A DNA stretch of 64,000 bases from Microbacterium ureisolvens (lineage in GTDB: Bacteria > Actinomycetota > Actinomycetes > Actinomycetales > Microbacteriaceae), in assembly GCF_019511645.1 (NCBI RefSeq), contig NZ_JAEUAX010000007.1:1-64000 (forward strand). The letters are read 5' to 3'. Position 1 is the first letter of the stretch. Every line of letters starts with the position of its first letter. Positions 29,320-37,747 of the stretch are shown one piece after another. Below the pieces are notes generated by a model. That model was not told where the DNA came from. It was given only the letters and a program-made list of their open reading frames with translations, and did not search any database. The position numbers were made by a program, and so were the translations under genes.

Positions 29320-30480
29320 ATGAGCATGCTGTACCTCGACAACGCGGCGACCACCCGGGTCCGGCCGGAGGTCCTCGATGCGATGATGCCGTACCTGACC
29401 CGCTGGTACGGCAACCCGTCGAGCCACCACACCGTGGGCGAGGCGGCGGCCGACGCGCTCGCCGACGCGCGCCGGCGCGTGGCCCGCGTGCTCGCCCTGC
29501 GCGCCGGCGACATCGTCTTCACGTCGGGGGGCACCGAGGCCGACAACCTCGCCATCAAAGGCATCGCGATCGCCGCGGCGATGCGCCGCGAAGACCGTCG
29601 TGCGCATGTCGTGACCACGCCGATCGAGCACGAGTCGGTGCTCGAGTCCGTCGATTACCTCGAGCGCGTTCACGGGTTCGCCGCGACGCGGGTGCCCGTC
29701 GACGAGCACGCCCGGGTGACGACGGATGCTGTCGCCCTGAGCCTCCGCGACGACACGGCGCTCGTGAGCATCGGCTACGCGAACAACGAGGTCGGAACGG
29801 TTCAGGATGCTGCGGCACTTGCCGCCGTCGTCCGTGATCGGCGCATCCCGTTCCACCTCGACGCGGTGCAGGCCGCCGGCTGGCTCACGCTGTCGGCCGA
29901 CGAGCTCGGATATGACGCGATCTCGCTCGCGGGACACAAGCTGGGCGCGCCGAAGGGCACGGGCGTGCTCGGCGTCCGGGGCCGGATCCCCCTCGAGCCC
30001 CTGCTGCACGGCGGCGGTCAGGAGCGCGGCCGACGAAGCGGCACCGAGGACGTCGCGGGCGCCGTCGGCTTCGCCACCGCACTGGAGTTGGCCGAGGCGG
30101 AGCGGGACGAGGCATCCGCTCGCGTGTCGGTCATCCGCGATCGCTTCATCGCCCGCGTGCTCGAGCGCGTGCCCTCGGCGCGCCTCACCGGCGACCCTGT
30201 GCACCGACTCGCGGGCACGGCCAGCTTCACGTTCGCCGGCACCAGCGGCGAGGCCGTGCTCCTCGAGCTCGAGCGCCGCGGCATCGTGTCGTCGAGCGGT
30301 TCGGCGTGCGCCGCAGGCAGCGACGAGCCTTCGCACGTGCTGGTCGCCATGGGCATCACGCCGGAGGTCGCGCAGACCGCGGTGCGCTTCACCTTCCCGC
30401 GCCGGCTGGACGCACCGCTGGACGCGGTCGCCGACGCGGTCGAGGCATCCGTCGCGGCCGTATGCGAGCCGGGCCGCTGA
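29320..30480 (+). CDS. Cysteine desulfurase (NifS/IscS-like, NAD operon)
   Basis: A 386-residue PLP enzyme that takes sulfur from cysteine. LYLDNAATTRVRPEV opens the protein, the PLP-Lys is in LAGHKLGAPKGTGVL (about residue 207), and the catalytic Cys loop is SSGSACAAGSDEPSHVL (about 330). Its place directly after nadABC suggests that it supplies the 4Fe-4S cluster of NadA, as NadS-type desulfurases do in other bacteria; that role is inferred. A weak GGAGG is upstream of ATG 29320, 17 bases after nadC. Confidence 0.93.
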   Translation: MSMLYLDNAATTRVRPEVLDAMMPYLTRWYGNPSSHHTVGEAAADALADARRRVARVLALRAGDIVFTSGGTEADNLAIKGIAIAAAMRREDRRAHVVTTPIEHESVLESVDYLERVHGFAATRVPVDEHARVTTDAVALSLRDDTALVSIGYANNEVGTVQDAAALAAVVRDRRIPFHLDAVQAAGWLTLSADELGYDAISLAGHKLGAPKGTGVLGVRGRIPLEPLLHGGGQERGRRSGTEDVAGAVGFATALELAEAERDEASARVSVIRDRFIARVLERVPSARLTGDPVHRLAGTASFTFAGTSGEAVLLELERRGIVSSSGSACAAGSDEPSHVLVAMGITPEVAQTAVRFTFPRRLDAPLDAVADAVEASVAAVCEPGR

Positions 30481-30543
30481 ACCTCGCGGCGTGACCGTGC
30501 GTCACGCGAGCCATCTGGGAAGCCGTGCGCCAGCGGGCGACCG

Positions 30544-30549
30544 TAGGAT
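30544..30549 (+). promoter_or_regulatory. Leaderless -10 box for the glycosyltransferase gene
   Basis: TAGGAT lies 6 bases before GTG 30556. Confidence 0.5.
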
Positions 30550-30555
30550 CAGGAC

Positions 30556-31509
30556 GTGCCCCCCGCCGTCACCGTCATCGTCCCTGGCTACGACGTGGCC
30601 CTCTACGCGGCTGAGGCGCTCGACTCGCTGCGCGCGCAGACCCGCGGCGACTGGGTCGCGATCCTGGTCGACGACGCCTCGACGGATGAGACCGGCGCGC
30701 TGTTCGATGCCGCCGCCTCCGCCGACGAGCGGTTCCAGGTCGTGCATCACCGGGAGCAGAGCGGGCTCGGCGCGGCGCGCAACACGGCCCTCGAGCTGGT
30801 CCGCACCCCGTTCGTCGGGTTCCTCGACGCCGACGACCGGCTGACCCCGACGGCGCTCGAGCGACTCGTCGGCACCGTGGCCGCCAGCGGCAGCGACTTC
30901 GCCGTCGGCGCGTACGTGCGGCTGCGCCCCGACAGCGCCGGCGGGTACGAGGCCGGCAGCGTTCAGCCCTGGGTCGCCGCCGCGACCGATCCCGCGCGGG
31001 TCGGCACCACCCTCGAGCAGCACCCGGATGCATCAGGCAACATCGTCGCGTGGTCGAAGGTGAGTCGCGCCGACCTGTGGCGGCGCACCGGACTTCGGTT
31101 CCCGGTCGGCAAGGCGTACGAGGACCAGATCGTCGCGCAGCAGATGTACACCCGCGCCCGGGCTTTCGACGTCATCCCCGACGTCGTCGTCCAGTGGCGC
31201 GAGCGCGCCGACGGCTCCTCCATCACACAGCACAAGGGGGAGCTCCCTGTGCTCCGCGACTACCTCGAGGCTCTCGCCGGAGGCATCGAGGTGCTGGATG
31301 CCGCGGGCCAGCCGCGGGCCGCGGCATCCCGCGTCCGTCTCATCCTCGCGATGGACCTGCCGCCGCTCGTCGACCTCGCCCGCGACCACGTCGACGACGC
31401 CTACCGGCGGGAGCTCGGCGCATTCGCGCGCACGCTGTGGTCGCGCAGCGACGGGCTCCGTCTGTCGGACCCTGCCGCCACGGCTCTCGCCGCCGCACGC
31501 CTCTGGTGA
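30556..31509 (+). CDS. Family 2 glycosyltransferase
   Basis: A 317-residue GT-A-fold glycosyltransferase. VTVIVPGYDVALYAAEALDSL starts the nucleotide-binding fold, LVDDASTDET gives the first acidic motif and FVGFLDADDRL the metal-binding DXD-type motif (about 94). SGLGAARNTALE is the typical GT2 region between them. No membrane helices are present, so it probably acts on a lipid or wall precursor at the inner face. Donor and acceptor unknown. It stands alone and does not lie in a polysaccharide cluster. Confidence 0.88.
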   Translation: MPPAVTVIVPGYDVALYAAEALDSLRAQTRGDWVAILVDDASTDETGALFDAAASADERFQVVHHREQSGLGAARNTALELVRTPFVGFLDADDRLTPTALERLVGTVAASGSDFAVGAYVRLRPDSAGGYEAGSVQPWVAAATDPARVGTTLEQHPDASGNIVAWSKVSRADLWRRTGLRFPVGKAYEDQIVAQQMYTRARAFDVIPDVVVQWRERADGSSITQHKGELPVLRDYLEALAGGIEVLDAAGQPRAAASRVRLILAMDLPPLVDLARDHVDDAYRRELGAFARTLWSRSDGLRLSDPAATALAAARLW

Positions 31510-31533
31510 CGACAGCACGAGGCGGTGCAGGCC

Positions 31534-33552
31534 TCAGTCCGCGCGCCACTTCGGATCGCCGACACTGCCGCGGCCCGCGGCGAGCACCTCTTCAGGGGTG
31601 ACGACGGGGGTGTCGGGGGGTGTGTCGGCGCGGCGATCGGGGTGATCGGCGGGCGGCTCTGCGTCCTCCGCCTCCAGGATCCTGGTGGTCGCGAGCTGCT
31701 GCGCGGCGAGTTCGGAGTAGAGCCCGCCCGCCGCCAGGAGAGAGGCGTGCGTGCCGGATTCGACGATGCGCCCCGCCTCGACGACGTGGATGACATCCGC
31801 CGCGATCACCGTGGACAGGCGGTGCGCGATCGACAGCGTCGTGCGGCCCCGCGCCGCGGCGTCGAGCGCCTCCTGCACGACGCGCTCCGACACGGTGTCG
31901 AGAGCCGACGTCGCCTCGTCGAGCAGCAGCACGGGAGGGTCCTTGAGGAGCACCCGGGCGATCGCGATGCGCTGCTTCTCGCCGCCGGACAGCCGGTACC
32001 CGCGTTCGCCGACGACCGTGTCGTAGCCCTTCTCGAACCGCTCGATCACGTGATGGATGTTCGCGGCGCGGCAGGCTGCCTCGACCTCGGCGTCGGTCGC
32101 GTCCGGCTTCGCGTAGCGCAGGTTCTCGCGGATCGTGGCGTGGAAGAGATAGGTCTCCTGCGAGACGATGCCCACGTTGTCGACGATCGACTCCTGGGTC
32201 AGGCGGCGCACGTCCTCGCCGGCGAAGAGGACCGAGCCGCCGGATGCCTCGTACAGACGCGGCGTCAGGTAGAGGACGGTCGTCTTGCCGGCGCCGGAGG
32301 GCCCGACGAACGCGACGTGCTGGCCGGGCTCGGCCGTGAACGAGACGCCCTGAAGCGTCGCGCGCGCGTCGGCGGCGGCATCCGGGTACCGGAACCGGAC
32401 ATCGCGGAACTCGATGCGCCCGAGCGGGCCCGGGGCGTCGGCGACGTCGATGGCGTCGGGGGCGTCGCGGATGGCCGGCACAAGATCGAGGTACTCGAAG
32501 ATGCGGGCGAACAGCGCCGACGACGTCTGCAGGTCGAGCGAGACGCGCATGAGGCCCATGAGCGGCATCAAGAGGCGCGCCTGCACCGTCGTGAAGGCGA
32601 CGATCGTGCCCGCCGTGATGGCGTCGGTGCCGCCGCCGATGAGGTAGCCCGACACGAGGTAGATGATCGCGGGGACGCTCGCCATGATCACCTGGACCAC
32701 GGCGAAGAAGCCCTGACCGCTCATCGCGCGCCGCACCTGCAGGCGCACCTGGTTGATGTTCTCGTCGGCGTAGCGCGCCGACTCGGTGCGCTGACGGTTG
32801 AACGACTTCGACAGCAGGATGCCCGAGACGCTCAGGGTCTCCTGCGTGATGGCGGTTAGCTCCGAGAGCGATTCCTGCGTCTCGCCCGCGATGCGCGCGC
32901 GCACCTGGCCGACCCGGCGCTGCACCAGGATCAGGAACGGCATGAGCACGACCGCGATGATCGTGAGCCGCCAGTCGATGAGGATCATCGCCACGAGCGA
33001 GGCCACGACGGTGACCGTGTTGCCGAGGATGCTCGTCACCGTGTTCGTCAGCACGCCCGAGACGCCGCCCACGTCGTTCTGGAGACGCGATTGGATGACG
33101 CCGGTCTTGGTGCGCGTGAAGAAGCCGAGCTCCATCGACTGCAGGTGGTCGAACAGCTTCACCCGCAGGTCGCCGGTGACCCGGTTCCCGACGGTCGACG
33201 TGAGCCACGTCTGCACGACGCCGACGGCCGCCGACAGCAGGAAGAGCGCGATCATCGCGAGCACGAGCTTCCACAGCAGAGAGAGGTCGGGCGCCGAGCC
33301 GTCGACGGGGAACAGCGCGTCGTCGAACACGCGCTGCACCAGCAGCGGGGGGATGACGGCGATGCCCGCGCCGGCGACGACGAGCACGCCCGTGATGAGG
33401 ATCGACCACTTGTAGGGCCGGAAGAGAGCGACCACGCGTCGCCCGAGGTTCGGGATCTCGGGCGCCTCGGCGTTGGCGCGCCGCTGCGCCTCGGTGTCGA
33501 CCGGACGGAAGCCGGGGTGCCCTCCCCCGCCGCCACCGCCGCGCATGCTCAC
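31534..33552 (-). CDS. ABC exporter, fused membrane and ATPase domains
   Basis: A 672-residue type IV (B-family) ABC half-transporter that works as a dimer or with a partner. A Gly-rich N-terminus is followed by six hydrophobic helices (about 50-340) and an ATPase (about 375-615). The ATPase has Walker A GPSGAGKTT, Q-loop, signature LSGGEKQRIAIARVLL and Walker B VLLLDEATSALD. The C-terminal 50 residues are Asp/Pro-rich. TAGGCT lies 6 bases before GTG 33552 with no ribosome site, so it is probably leaderless. It shares a 40-base divergent promoter region with the gene at 33594. Substrate unknown (drug or lipid by family). Confidence 0.93.
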   Translation of the reverse strand: MSMRGGGGGGGHPGFRPVDTEAQRRANAEAPEIPNLGRRVVALFRPYKWSILITGVLVVAGAGIAVIPPLLVQRVFDDALFPVDGSAPDLSLLWKLVLAMIALFLLSAAVGVVQTWLTSTVGNRVTGDLRVKLFDHLQSMELGFFTRTKTGVIQSRLQNDVGGVSGVLTNTVTSILGNTVTVVASLVAMILIDWRLTIIAVVLMPFLILVQRRVGQVRARIAGETQESLSELTAITQETLSVSGILLSKSFNRQRTESARYADENINQVRLQVRRAMSGQGFFAVVQVIMASVPAIIYLVSGYLIGGGTDAITAGTIVAFTTVQARLLMPLMGLMRVSLDLQTSSALFARIFEYLDLVPAIRDAPDAIDVADAPGPLGRIEFRDVRFRYPDAAADARATLQGVSFTAEPGQHVAFVGPSGAGKTTVLYLTPRLYEASGGSVLFAGEDVRRLTQESIVDNVGIVSQETYLFHATIRENLRYAKPDATDAEVEAACRAANIHHVIERFEKGYDTVVGERGYRLSGGEKQRIAIARVLLKDPPVLLLDEATSALDTVSERVVQEALDAAARGRTTLSIAHRLSTVIAADVIHVVEAGRIVESGTHASLLAAGGLYSELAAQQLATTRILEAEDAEPPADHPDRRADTPPDTPVVTPEEVLAAGRGSVGDPKWRAD

Positions 33553-33558
33553 GTGGCC

Positions 33559-33587
33559 AGCCTAATGAGCCCCGCCGACGCTAGGCT
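33559..33587. promoter_or_regulatory. Divergent leaderless promoter pair
   Basis: Two TAGGCT boxes in one 29-base span: one on the minus strand (33559-33564) ends 6 bases before GTG 33552, the other on the plus strand (33582-33587) ends 6 bases before ATG 33594. With only 41 bases between the two start codons, the two polymerase footprints overlap. Confidence 0.6.
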
Positions 33588-33593
33588 CGTGCC

Positions 33594-33803
33594 ATGACCT
33601 CGACGCCCGACCTCCCCGAACACGACGGCAGCGATCTCGCGGAACTGCGCGAAGAGATCGACGCCCTCAAGGCCATCCCGCACGAGGAGATCGTGAACCC
33701 CCTGCCGAAGAACCTCGAGGACCGCGAGCCCGAGGCCGAGCCGACCGACGCGATCGGCTCCGAGAAGTGGGACGACGCGGAGCCCGGCCGCTCGGACAGC
33801 TGA
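33594..33803 (+). CDS. Small acidic hypothetical protein
   Basis: A 69-residue hydrophilic and very acidic protein (many Asp and Glu), with no Cys and no membrane segment; a short helix with LAELREEIDALKAIP is likely. I do not recognise a family. The leaderless promoter TAGGCT 6 bases before ATG and a strong terminator right after the stop support a real single-gene unit. Confidence 0.75.
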   Translation: MTSTPDLPEHDGSDLAELREEIDALKAIPHEEIVNPLPKNLEDREPEAEPTDAIGSEKWDDAEPGRSDS

Positions 33804-33823
33804 CCCGGCGCGTCGCCTGATCG

Positions 33824-33861
33824 CCGACATCCCATCCCCCGGAGCGGGAATGGGATGTCGG
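33824..33861 (+). terminator. Terminator after the 33594-33803 gene
   Basis: A 12-base-plus stem CCGACATCCCAT.. / ..ATGGGATGTCGG (33824-33838 with 33847-33861) and a short loop, 20 bases past the stop. No T-run follows. Confidence 0.65.
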
Positions 33862-33934
33862 AACCTGTGGTTATCCTGAGGGCTTGCCATCCTCGGGTGG
33901 CATATCGCTGTCCATCCGAGCCTCGAGGAGACCC

Positions 33935-35464
33935 ATGGCCGCCATCGAAACGACACCCGGAACCGGCAGCATCCCCGCTGCTCCGAGCAGCGCCGCCGGC
34001 GGGGCGCCGAAGCTACGCCCCGAAGAGAGCCGCGTCATCTGGCTGCTGCTCGCCGCGGCGTTCGTCGCCATCCTCAACGAGACGACGATGGGCGTCGCGA
34101 TCCCGCACCTCATCACCGACCTCGGGATCACGGCGCTCTCCGCGCAGTGGCTGACGACCGCGTTCATGCTCACGATGGCCGTGATCATCCCGATCACGGG
34201 CTTCCTGCTGCGCCGCTTCACGACGCGCACCATGTTCGTCGCCGCGATGAGCCTGTTCTCGACAGGAACGCTCATCGCCTTCCTGGCGCCCGGCTTCCCC
34301 GTGCTCCTGATCGCGCGTGTGGTGCAGGCGTCCGGCACCGCCATCATGATGCCGCTGCTCATGACGACTCTCATGACCGTGGTCCCGGCCGCAATCCGCG
34401 GGCGCATGATGGGCCGCGTCAGCATCGTGATCTCGCTCGCCCCCGCCATCGGTCCGACCCTCGCGGGAGCGATCCTCAACAACTTCGAGTGGCGCTGGAT
34501 CTTCGGCATCGTGCTGCCGATCGCGATCGTCGCGCTCGTCGTCGGCGCCCGCTGGATCCACAATCTCGGCGAGACGACCCACGCCCCGATCGATGTGCTC
34601 TCGGTGATCCTGTCCGCGCTCGGCTTCGGCGGTCTGGTCTTCGGCCTCAGCCAGCTGGGCGCCGGCGGGCACGGCGGCGGGGCCGATGCCGCGGCTGCGG
34701 CCGCCGCGTCGACCACGACGCTCATCGTGTCGCTCGCCGTCGGTGTCGTGGCGCTCGGCCTGTTCGGCTGGCGTCAGGTCGTTCTGCAGCGCAAGGACGA
34801 CGCGCTGCTCGACCTGCGCGTGTTCCGCAGCGCCAACTTCTCGCTGTCGATGGGACAGATGGTGATCATGTCGATGGCGTTCTTCGGCGCGATCACGGTC
34901 GTCCCGCTCTACCTGCAGGACGTCCTCGGCGTCGACCCGCTCACGACCGGTCTCGTCGTGCTGCCCGGCGCCCTCGCGATGGGTCTCGCCGGTCCGATCA
35001 TCGGCCGCATCTACGACCGCTGGGGCACGACCGTGCTGCTCGTCCCCGGCGCCGTGATCACCAGCGCGATGCTGTGGTTCTACACGACGTTCGGCATCGA
35101 GACGCCGGTGTGGCTCGTCGCTGTCACGCAGACGGTCCTGTCCCTCGGTCTCGCGCTGTCCTTCACGCCCCTGTTCACCGCTTCTCTCGCGTCTCTCCAG
35201 CCGAAGTTCTACTCGTACGGCTCGGCGGTCGTGGGCACCGCGCAGCAAGTCGCGGGCGCCGCCGGCATCGCGCTCATGTTCGGCGTGATGGCTTCGGCGT
35301 CGGCCGGCGCCACGGCGGCGGGCGCCGACGACGTCGCGGCGGGCGCCGCCGGGACGCACGCCGCGTTCCTCACCGCCGCTTTCCTCTCGCTGCCGCTGCT
35401 GGTCGGGGCGTTCCTCATCCGCAAGCCTGCTGACGCGCCGATGGGAGCGCCGGCCGCTCACTGA
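33935..35464 (+). CDS. MFS drug efflux transporter (DHA2/EmrB-like)
   Basis: A 509-residue 14-helix MFS protein. The first helix has the DHA2 pattern AAAFVAILNETTMGVAIPHL, followed by motif-A-like GFLLRRFTTRTMF and a motif-C region SIVISLAPAIGPTLAGAIL. It differs clearly from the pump at 2288 and is not its duplicate. ATG 33935 is chosen because GAGGAG lies 4 bases upstream; the longer frame from 33884 is improbable. No regulator is adjacent. Substrate unknown. Confidence 0.9.
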   Translation: MAAIETTPGTGSIPAAPSSAAGGAPKLRPEESRVIWLLLAAAFVAILNETTMGVAIPHLITDLGITALSAQWLTTAFMLTMAVIIPITGFLLRRFTTRTMFVAAMSLFSTGTLIAFLAPGFPVLLIARVVQASGTAIMMPLLMTTLMTVVPAAIRGRMMGRVSIVISLAPAIGPTLAGAILNNFEWRWIFGIVLPIAIVALVVGARWIHNLGETTHAPIDVLSVILSALGFGGLVFGLSQLGAGGHGGGADAAAAAAASTTTLIVSLAVGVVALGLFGWRQVVLQRKDDALLDLRVFRSANFSLSMGQMVIMSMAFFGAITVVPLYLQDVLGVDPLTTGLVVLPGALAMGLAGPIIGRIYDRWGTTVLLVPGAVITSAMLWFYTTFGIETPVWLVAVTQTVLSLGLALSFTPLFTASLASLQPKFYSYGSAVVGTAQQVAGAAGIALMFGVMASASAGATAAGADDVAAGAAGTHAAFLTAAFLSLPLLVGAFLIRKPADAPMGAPAAH

Positions 35465-35475
35465 CCCGGCTATCA

Positions 35476-35516
35476 CGCGGATGCCCTACCCCTCGACAAG
35501 GGGTGGGGCATCCGCG
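35476..35516. terminator. Strong terminator after the MFS gene
   Basis: An 18-base stem (35476-35493 with 35499-35516, one G-U pair) with a 5-base loop, followed by ATTCT. It separates the pump from the next gene. Confidence 0.8.
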
Positions 35517-35555
35517 ATTCTGGATGCGCCCGAAGCCCGAGGGGAAGGCAGCACC

Positions 35556-36158
35556 ATGATCGTGACCACTCCGGACCTCGACGGGGCCACCGGCCACGTC
35601 GCCGAGATGTACGACGGCGACCTCAGCGGAGACGGCTTCGTCTTCGGTCACACGCGCGCGATGGCGGTCAACCCCGAGGCTCACCAGGCCTTCGAGGCGC
35701 TCATCCGGGCCATCGTGCCGTCGATCGGCCTGCGCAACTACGAGCTCGCGACGCTCGGCGCCGCACGCGCCATCGGGTCGGATCACTGCCTCCTCGCCCA
35801 CGGCCGCAAGAGCCTGCGGGCAGGCATCCTCGATGAGGACCAGCTCGTCCGCCTCGCCCGCGAGGGCGCGGCAGCCGATCTCGACGAGAAGGACATGGCG
35901 GTGATCGCGTACTCCGAGAGGCTCTCGACGGATGCCGCCACCATGACCGACGCCGACACCCGGCGCCTGCGCGACCTCGGCTTCACGGACCGGCAGATCG
36001 TCGACCTCACCCTCGCCGCGGCCGTGCGCAACTACTTCAGCCGCGCGCTTCTGGCCCTGGCGGTGCCGGTCGACGATGTGCCGGGGCTCAGCCCGGCGGT
36101 GGTCGCGGCGCTGCTCGCGCCGGCGCAGGCCGCGCGCCGCGACGTCAGTGGTGGATGA
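35556..36158 (+). CDS. Carboxymuconolactone decarboxylase/AhpD-like protein
   Basis: A 200-residue protein of the CMD/AhpD-like superfamily, close to the peroxidase-related subgroup. The AhpD active-site signature is CxxC-xxx-H. Here the matching segment is SDHCLLAHG (about residue 75), so the second Cys and the His remain but the first Cys is Ser. That argues against the normal two-Cys thiol redox cycle. ATG 35556 has GGGGAAGG 7 bases upstream. Its 3' end overlaps the convergent membrane-protein gene by 14 bases. Confidence 0.85.
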   Translation: MIVTTPDLDGATGHVAEMYDGDLSGDGFVFGHTRAMAVNPEAHQAFEALIRAIVPSIGLRNYELATLGAARAIGSDHCLLAHGRKSLRAGILDEDQLVRLAREGAAADLDEKDMAVIAYSERLSTDAATMTDADTRRLRDLGFTDRQIVDLTLAAAVRNYFSRALLALAVPVDDVPGLSPAVVAALLAPAQAARRDVSGG

Positions 36159-36648
36159 CGGCTTTCAGCAGGATGAGCACGCCACCGAAAGCGGCGGTGA
36201 TGAGCGCGCTCAGAATGCGTGGAAGCCAGTGCGTGCTCCAGCGTGCGACCGCGATCCAGCCGAGTGCGCCGAGCATGACCGTGTTGGCGATGAGCGCCAC
36301 CCAGAGGGCGGTGGTGTCTTCGATGACCCGCGTCGCACCGAGCAGCAGGATGATCATGGGCGGCACCGACGCGAGGAGCATGCCCCCGGATTGGTGCGCC
36401 GAGGCCCGCAGGCTCGCCCGCAGCCCAGCGTGGCCGTCCGTGGCAGCCAAGCGACCCAGTGTGCCGGCGAACACGTGGGCGGCGAAGAACACGATCACGG
36501 TGACGGCGACGGTGACGAGCGCCTCCAACGACGTGCCGTGCGCCGAGACGACGATCATGCCCGAAACGAGGATGAGGCCGTAGATCGCCTCCTCCGACAT
36601 GAGGATGCGCGCGACTCGCGGGGTGATGTGAAGCTGCTCGTCGGTCAT
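36145..36648 (-). CDS. Conserved membrane protein, unknown function
   Basis: A 167-residue protein with about four hydrophobic helices (about 23-38, 43-65, 90-108 and 115-163, the last probably two). Basic residues sit between the helices. I do not recognise a family. It lies 34 bases after the Cys-rich mini-gene on the same strand and could be in one operon with it and the Fpg-like gene. Its last 14 bases overlap the AhpD-like gene on the other strand. Confidence 0.8.
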   Translation of the reverse strand: MTDEQLHITPRVARILMSEEAIYGLILVSGMIVVSAHGTSLEALVTVAVTVIVFFAAHVFAGTLGRLAATDGHAGLRASLRASAHQSGGMLLASVPPMIILLLGATRVIEDTTALWVALIANTVMLGALGWIAVARWSTHWLPRILSALITAAFGGVLILLKAVIHH

Positions 36649-36682
36649 CGCCGGCGGATCGTGGTGTTGACGAGAGGAGGCG

Positions 36683-36805
36683 TCAGTCGATGCTGCAGCT
36701 GCCGCCGCCGCAGCACGAACCGGCGGACTCGACCACGGTGAGGAGGTTCTTCTCGTCCGAGACCGGGGCGAGGGTGATCGGGGCAGACTGCGGCGAAGTC
36801 GTCAT
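36683..36805 (-). CDS. Hidden 40-residue Cys-rich mini-protein
   Basis: An ORF of 40 codons that begins MTTSPQSAPITL and ends in SCCGGGSCSID, with three Cys clustered among Gly near the C-terminus. The composition is high in third-position GC. TAGCAT on the minus strand (36813-36818) ends 7 bases before the ATG, the same leaderless geometry as many genes here; an in-frame ATG three codons upstream is the alternative start. It lies 63 bases after the Fpg-like gene and 34 bases before the membrane-protein gene, all on the minus strand. The C-C-x3-x-C cluster could bind a metal or be modified. No family recognised and expression unproven. Confidence 0.6.
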   Translation of the reverse strand: MTTSPQSAPITLAPVSDEKNLLTVVESAGSCCGGGSCSID

Positions 36806-36812
36806 AACGACC

Positions 36813-36818
36813 ATGCTA
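36813..36818 (-). promoter_or_regulatory. Putative leaderless -10 box for the Cys-rich mini-gene
   Basis: TAGCAT on the minus strand, 7 bases before ATG 36805. The -35 region is weak. Confidence 0.45.
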
Positions 36819-36868
36819 CCCACGGGAACGCCGACCTCGGTCGCCTGGGCACGGGGACGGACCGTCGC

Positions 36869-37708
36869 TCAGAGCGGGACTCCGCCGTTCTGACAGGTCG
36901 GGCAGTACTGCGCCGACGTTCCCGAGAACGTCAAGTCGCGGATCGTGTCACCGCACACCGGGCAGGCTTCGCCCGCGCGTCCGTGCACGCGCATCGAAGC
37001 CACCTTGCGGGCCTTCAGCTGGTCGATGGGCACCCCGAGCTGGGCATCGATCGCCCCGCGCACCGTCGTCAGCATGGCGTGGAACACTCGGTCCGCCTCC
37101 CCCTCGTCCAGCGCGGACGCGTGGGTCACGGGAGAGACCCGGGCGAGGTGCAGGATCTCGTCGGAGTAGGCGTTGCCGATGCCGGCGAGCGATTCCTGCT
37201 CCTGCAGGATCGCCTTGATCTGTTTGCGTCGCCTGCCCAGCGCGGCATCGAACTGGTCGCGTGTGAAAGCCGGGTCGGCGGGATCCGGTCCGAGCTTCGC
37301 GATCGCAGGCACCTCACCCGCGTCGCCGACCACGAACAGCCCCAGTGAGACCCAACCGCCGGCGTCCGTCACCTCGAGGTCGCGGTTCCCCGACAACTCG
37401 AAGGTCGCCAGCGCCGGCGCGGCGTCCTCGGCGGGCGCGGCAGGCCCGGAGTCAGGCTCGGCGGCGAGCCATCGCATCCATCCGTGGCGACCGAGCGACA
37501 CCACGAGGCTCGCCTCGTCGAGCACGAGCTCCACGTGCTTGCCGTGGCGTCGCGCGCCCGCGATCGTGCGGCCGGTGATGCTCGCCGGCGGTGTGGAACG
37601 CGTCTTGACGGTGCGGAATTCGAGCACATCGACTCCGCGGATCTCTCGGCCGGATGCCTCGTCAGCGAGGAACCGCGCGAGAGCCTCGACCTCCGGCGAC
37701 TCAGGCAT
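36869..37708 (-). CDS. Fpg/Nei-family DNA glycosylase
   Basis: A 279-residue base-excision repair enzyme (DNA glycosylase/AP lyase). It begins MPESPEVEAL, so Pro2 and Glu3, the catalytic N-terminus after Met removal, are kept, although the usual PELPE or PEGPE is PESPE. The helix-two-turn-helix region is LQEQESLAGIGNAYSDEIL (about 168-186), and the C-terminal zinc finger has CPVCGD and YCPTCQ. An Ala/Pro insertion near residues 87-98 is unusual. CAGGAT lies 6 bases before the ATG, so it may be leaderless. It could be a side branch of Fpg distinct from the MutM orthologue. Confidence 0.9.
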   Translation of the reverse strand: MPESPEVEALARFLADEASGREIRGVDVLEFRTVKTRSTPPASITGRTIAGARRHGKHVELVLDEASLVVSLGRHGWMRWLAAEPDSGPAAPAEDAAPALATFELSGNRDLEVTDAGGWVSLGLFVVGDAGEVPAIAKLGPDPADPAFTRDQFDAALGRRRKQIKAILQEQESLAGIGNAYSDEILHLARVSPVTHASALDEGEADRVFHAMLTTVRGAIDAQLGVPIDQLKARKVASMRVHGRAGEACPVCGDTIRDLTFSGTSAQYCPTCQNGGVPL

Positions 37709-37714
37709 GGCCCC

Positions 37715-37720
37715 ATCCTG
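37715..37720 (-). promoter_or_regulatory. Possible leaderless -10 box for the Fpg-like gene
   Basis: CAGGAT on the minus strand, 6 bases before ATG 37708. Confidence 0.35.
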
Positions 37721-37747
37721 CCACCGGGCCCCGACACGCGGTCGGGC

